NCBI GenBank assembly: GCA_034769895.1
Contig: CM068372.1
Coordinates: 235,866,843-235,930,842, forward strand
Direction: 5' to 3'
Source: Magicicada septendecula
Lineage: Eukaryota > Arthropoda > Insecta > Hemiptera > Cicadidae
DNA length: 64,000 nt
Of this stretch, positions 60,769 to 64,000 are shown one piece after another; the first letter of the stretch is position 1, and each line of letters opens with the position of its first letter. Below the pieces are notes generated by a model, which was not told the DNA's origin, made no database searches, and worked only from the letters and a program-made list of their open reading frames with translations. The position numbers were made by a program, and so were the translations under genes.

Positions 60769-61552
60769 GATGGATGGATGGTGCGCGGGCGTCTTGCGCC
60801 CTAATTTGTGTGAGTTGTCCAGGCCTAGGCCTGATGAACGCCAGGTGCCAACAGGTCAGCTCGGTCGTTTGCTCTGACGTTATGGTGCAGTCCGCGGGTC
60901 CATGATAAATTACATGGCCACCACGGAGGCAAGCTTAAGATTTTGCTTCAGCCAATTGTCCCGCCAAGGCGCGATACCATGGTTCCCTCAGGCTAGCCTT
61001 TGGGAACGTAGTGACGCGCTGGCGAAGACAAGAGGCTCGAGCGCCCTAGGGCGTCGGCCGAAACGCTAAGGAATGACTCCGAAACAGCCAGCTTCCGCGA
61101 GGAAGGCACTTGCACAACCTCGCAGAAGCCCGTGTCTCAGGTCATTACCCTGCCCACTCAGCAAAGCAGGTGCTGACGGGGATCTCAGTGTTCATGGCTT
61201 CAGCCAATCGCAACGCCTGGTCGCGGCTCCTTGGTCTCCGAGGACATAGCCCACGGAAACTTAGAGGCACGCTGGCGAGGACAAGAGGCTCGATCGCCCG
61301 AAGGCAGCGGCCGAGTCGAAGGGACTCATCAGCGGGGCAGTCGGCTTTCGCAAGGAAGGCATTTGCACAACCTCGCGGGAGCCCGTGTCCCAGATCAAAG
61401 CCCTGCCGAATCGGCAAAGCCGATGCTGGCAATAAATCTATCCATTCCAATCTGCTGCAGCATGATTGACTACAGTTTCGGCAGGCGCAGGTAGTGAATG
61501 ATGGTGATCGGTTCAGATTTCCAGAAGGTTGGGGGGTTCGTTTCTGGGGGGT
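60769..61552 (-). mobile_element. 3' UTR of the Jockey-type element, with a 252-bp tandem duplication
   Basis: GC-rich non-coding DNA running from the ORF stop to a (GATG)3 run at 60769-60780 that may be the 3' end. Two direct copies of a ~252-bp unit start at 60945 and 61197, sharing GCTTCAGCCAAT, AAGAGGCTCGA-CGCCC, TGCACAACCTCGC and GCCCGTGTC. The 119- and 101-codon frames here are composition artefacts. Confidence 0.65.
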
Positions 61553-64000
61553 TCATGTGATGAACTTGGGGGGGGGGTCGTCTAACAGCGCCCTAGGGCG
61601 CCTGACGCGGCGAGGGGGCGGTGCATTCTCCATGCTGTTAAGCCTTTGGAGGTGCGGATAAGGGGACTCGCCGGCCTTGACGAACAAATTCGTTGCCAGG
61701 GACCAGACGAAGACCTCTAAGGTGGGAACACGGAGGCCCCGGTGAATGGCGGAATTTCGCACATACCACGGGGACCCCGTGAGGGAGCGTAGGGTCCAGT
61801 TCTGAAATGTAGTCAGCCTATGCCTGTTGGTGGCCGACAGGAGAGGCCACCAAGCGGGTGCCGCATAAGTGAGTACTGTTCGGAGGAACAGTAGATACAA
61901 TGTTAGTTTTGTACGGACAACCAGGCGGCTGTTCCGCGAAAGCATAGGTGATAGTTTGGCTCTGACGCCACGAGCCAAGTTGAGGGTTGAGGTCACGTGG
62001 GCGTTGACGTTTAGGTGCCGATCAAGCCGAACACCTACGTACTTCACCGTCTCAGTCCAGTTGATGGGTCTCCCCTCTAAGGAGAAGGATTGGGATCGGG
62101 AAATGGACTTATGGGTAAAGCAGGTCGCCTCGGATTTCTCCGTATTGATCGCTACCCGCCATTTCCTTAGCCAGTCCGGAAGCATAGCCAACTGGCGTTG
62201 TAACATTACGCTCGTCAGCCAAGGCGAAAGCGAGCTAAAATGAAACATCGCGTCGTCGGCAAATAGAGATAACGTGACCCCGGGATAAACAGGCAGATCG
62301 TTCGTGTACAGTACGTACAGAACGGGGCCGAGGACAGATCCTTGTGGGACGCCGGCGGCGACAGGGCGAACCCGAGAGAACGCCCCATCTACGCTGATCC
62401 TGAAGGTGCGATCCGTCAGATAGGATCGGAGCAAGTGGACGATAGATGTCGGGAGTGGCGAATGCGCCAGTTTGTAAAGCAGGCCTTCGTGCCAGACTTT
62501 ATCGAAGGCTTTGCTCACATCCAACAGGACGGCACCTGTTGCCTGATGATTGTTGGCGGCGTCGGCTAGACAGGTGACAACCCGTACTAGCTGAAGAGTA
62601 GTCGAGTGCCTCGGCCTAAACCCAAACTGCTCCTCGCGGATGAAACCATCCACCAGGGGCCGAATACGGGCCAGGAGAAGACGCTCGAATACTTTCGAGA
62701 TTACTGGCAATAGTGATATCGGGCGGTAGCTTCCAGGTAGCGTGGGCGGCTTTTTAGATTTCTGGATCATGATGACGTTTGCGGTTTTCCACAGGCGGGG
62801 GAAGTACCTCAGCCGGAGACAGAAGTTGAACAGCTCAAGAAGAACGTCAACTGCCGAAGGCGGGAGATTCTGCAACGCAGCGGCGCCGATGCGATCGGGG
62901 CCAGGGGCCTTTCTCTTCTTCAGTCGGCTTAGGACAGACGCAAGGTCATTCTCGTCGACCGAATTAGGAGGATCATTGGGGGGAGCAGAAAAGTATACAG
63001 ATAGGAAATCCCTGACGACGGCCGTATGAGCCGGGTCAGAGATGCCTCTATGGACGGTGAACTGTTCCTCAATACAGTCGGCGAAGACTTCCGCCTTGCC
63101 TTCTGCAGAGTATACAGTGCCGTCCGGGGTATTCAAGGGATGGCGAGTCCTCTTTTCGCCTTTTAGTCTACCAGCGGCTCTCCATACGGAGGCGTGGTCG
63201 ACTTCCAAGGACTCCAAATAGGAGTCCCATCGATTCGCGTTTACGTCAAGCAGAAGCTGCGAGACGTGTTCCGACTGGGCTCGAAAACGCCGTCTAGCGG
63301 CAAGGTCACGGGTATGGTGCCATCTGCGACGGAGCTGGCGCCGTAATCGGATGGCTTGGAGAACTTCCGCAGGAAGGTCGGAGCGTTTATTACTCACCGG
63401 AACAGTATAGGTGTTCTTGTCCATTGCAGACTGGACGAGGTTCTGGAGCTGATGTACCCGGAGATCCACGTCGTCACAAGAGACGAGTGGATCCGGAGGG
63501 ACAGATGGCAACTGCCTGGCCAGATCATCATGGTAGGATCGCCAATTGACTCTCCTAACAGGATGATCGGGAAGTCGGGGTGAGACCGACGGCAGCAAGA
63601 CAGTTACAAGCAGGGGGTCGTGATCGGACGATAGGTCCGACACCGCGCTGACTTGTAGATGAAAGGGGATGGCCTTGACAATTACAATATCAAGGACATC
63701 CGGCGGATAACCCGCTGTGGGAAAGTGTGTCGGTTCGGACGGGCCGATGATGAGGACGCTGGGTTCATCTTCGACAGCCCTAAAGAGAGAATTGCCGTAG
63801 GGGTTTGACGTTCTGCTGTTCCAAGAGGGATGCTTGGCGTTAAGGTCTCCGGCTACGATGGTTAGGAGATCGCTGTCTAGGAGGGCGTCCCACTCCTCAT
63901 GCGGTGGAGCTCGATGGCCGGGCGGGTGGTACGCAGAAACAAAGCGCACCTCCAGGCCGGCAACATCCAGCGCCACAGCACATGCTTCGATGAGGGTAGT
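61553..64000 (-). CDS. Jockey-type non-LTR retrotransposon pol (endonuclease + reverse transcriptase), 5' cut by window edge
   Basis: This enzyme nicks the genomic target and copies the element RNA into DNA there (target-primed reverse transcription). The frame is open from the window edge (815 codons visible) to TGA at 61553-61555; the true start lies beyond 64000, and the GTG at 63976 is not a real start. Counting from that GTG, the endonuclease has GDLNAKHPSWNS at ~43 and the catalytic SSDHDP at ~116. The RT follows with KRKAPGPDRI, YRPISLLPVISKVFERLL, EEQFGFRPRHSTTLQL, LLDVSKAFDKVWHEGLLYKL, AGVPQGSVLGP and the catalytic FADD at 572-575 (62252-62263). It ends in the basic tail PPPRRVRRPRALLDDPPPKF. 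FADD and these blocks fit the Jockey clade. No stop or frameshift was found, and GC content is far above the surroundings. The ORF1 (gag-like) protein would lie beyond the window. Confidence 0.92.
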   Translation of the reverse strand, partial: TTLIEACAVALDVAGLEVRFVSAYHPPGHRAPPHEEWDALLDSDLLTIVAGDLNAKHPSWNSRTSNPYGNSLFRAVEDEPSVLIIGPSEPTHFPTAGYPPDVLDIVIVKAIPFHLQVSAVSDLSSDHDPLLVTVLLPSVSPRLPDHPVRRVNWRSYHDDLARQLPSVPPDPLVSCDDVDLRVHQLQNLVQSAMDKNTYTVPVSNKRSDLPAEVLQAIRLRRQLRRRWHHTRDLAARRRFRAQSEHVSQLLLDVNANRWDSYLESLEVDHASVWRAAGRLKGEKRTRHPLNTPDGTVYSAEGKAEVFADCIEEQFTVHRGISDPAHTAVVRDFLSVYFSAPPNDPPNSVDENDLASVLSRLKKRKAPGPDRIGAAALQNLPPSAVDVLLELFNFCLRLRYFPRLWKTANVIMIQKSKKPPTLPGSYRPISLLPVISKVFERLLLARIRPLVDGFIREEQFGFRPRHSTTLQLVRVVTCLADAANNHQATGAVLLDVSKAFDKVWHEGLLYKLAHSPLPTSIVHLLRSYLTDRTFRISVDGAFSRVRPVAAGVPQGSVLGPVLYVLYTNDLPVYPGVTLSLFADDAMFHFSSLSPWLTSVMLQRQLAMLPDWLRKWRVAINTEKSEATCFTHKSISRSQSFSLEGRPINWTETVKYVGVRLDRHLNVNAHVTSTLNLARGVRAKLSPMLSRNSRLVVRTKLTLYLLFLRTVLTYAAPAWWPLLSATNRHRLTTFQNWTLRSLTGSPWYVRNSAIHRGLRVPTLEVFVWSLATNLFVKAGESPYPHLQRLNSMENAPPPRRVRRPRALLDDPPPKFIT

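Noticed and set aside
61110-61469. 119-codon plus-strand frame in the Jockey 3' UTR, and other plus-strand frames at 61869-63583
   Set aside because: They are antisense shadows or GC-rich composition artefacts of the minus-strand retrotransposon.

Overview
This is a eukaryotic, very probably insect, nuclear window. It is AT-rich and intron-scale. It has long (AC)n microsatellites and relics of transposons typical of arthropods: Tc1/mariner, a hAT, Jockey and other non-LTR retrotransposons, one solo LTR, and Helentron/DINE-like elements. I cannot fix the species. No convincing host protein-coding exon, tRNA, rRNA or CRISPR array was found. Nearly all short open frames look like chance ORFs or pieces of dead transposons.

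Layout. 1-13 kb: mostly unique AT-rich DNA with a solo LTR (2503-3016), a LINE tail relic near 4 kb, one (AC)n, a degenerate inverted-repeat element (8.05-8.79 kb) and a small hairpin element (9.33-9.49 kb). 13.5-17.6 kb: a 110-bp (TG)n, then head-to-tail copies of repeat family 1, which carries a ~163-bp minisatellite and ends in a small hairpin. 17.8-30 kb: a transposon graveyard with a LINE tail, a 414-bp near-perfect hairpin, a DD34D mariner, two DD41D-type transposase relics in opposite orientation, a hAT C-terminus and another LINE tail. 30.7-31.45 kb: a short complete family-1 copy with one minisatellite unit. 32.7-33.2 kb: a CpG-rich patch. 33.9-37 kb: a LINE tail and a 5'-inverted (twin-primed) LINE. 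38.0-38.35 kb: a short copy of family 2. 39.4-42.9 kb: a complete family-1 copy with 17 units and a higher-order repeat. 43-51 kb: AT-rich, mostly unique. 51.15-53.79 kb: a long copy of family 2 with a 2.3-kb AT-rich interior. 54-60.7 kb: unique DNA, a LINE tail and a degenerate mariner. 60.77-64 kb: a GC-rich, intact Jockey-type non-LTR retrotransposon on the minus strand, cut by the window edge.

The genes do not form a pathway; the window is a record of mobile-element activity. The most interesting content is the pair of short repeat families. Both carry subterminal inverted repeats plus a terminal hairpin beside T-rich insertion points, which is the architecture known for Helentron-associated (HINE/DINE-1-like) elements. 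Family 1 captured a minisatellite whose copy number varies from 1 to 17. The two families share an internal module. Only the right-edge Jockey ORF looks intact enough to be a recently active element.
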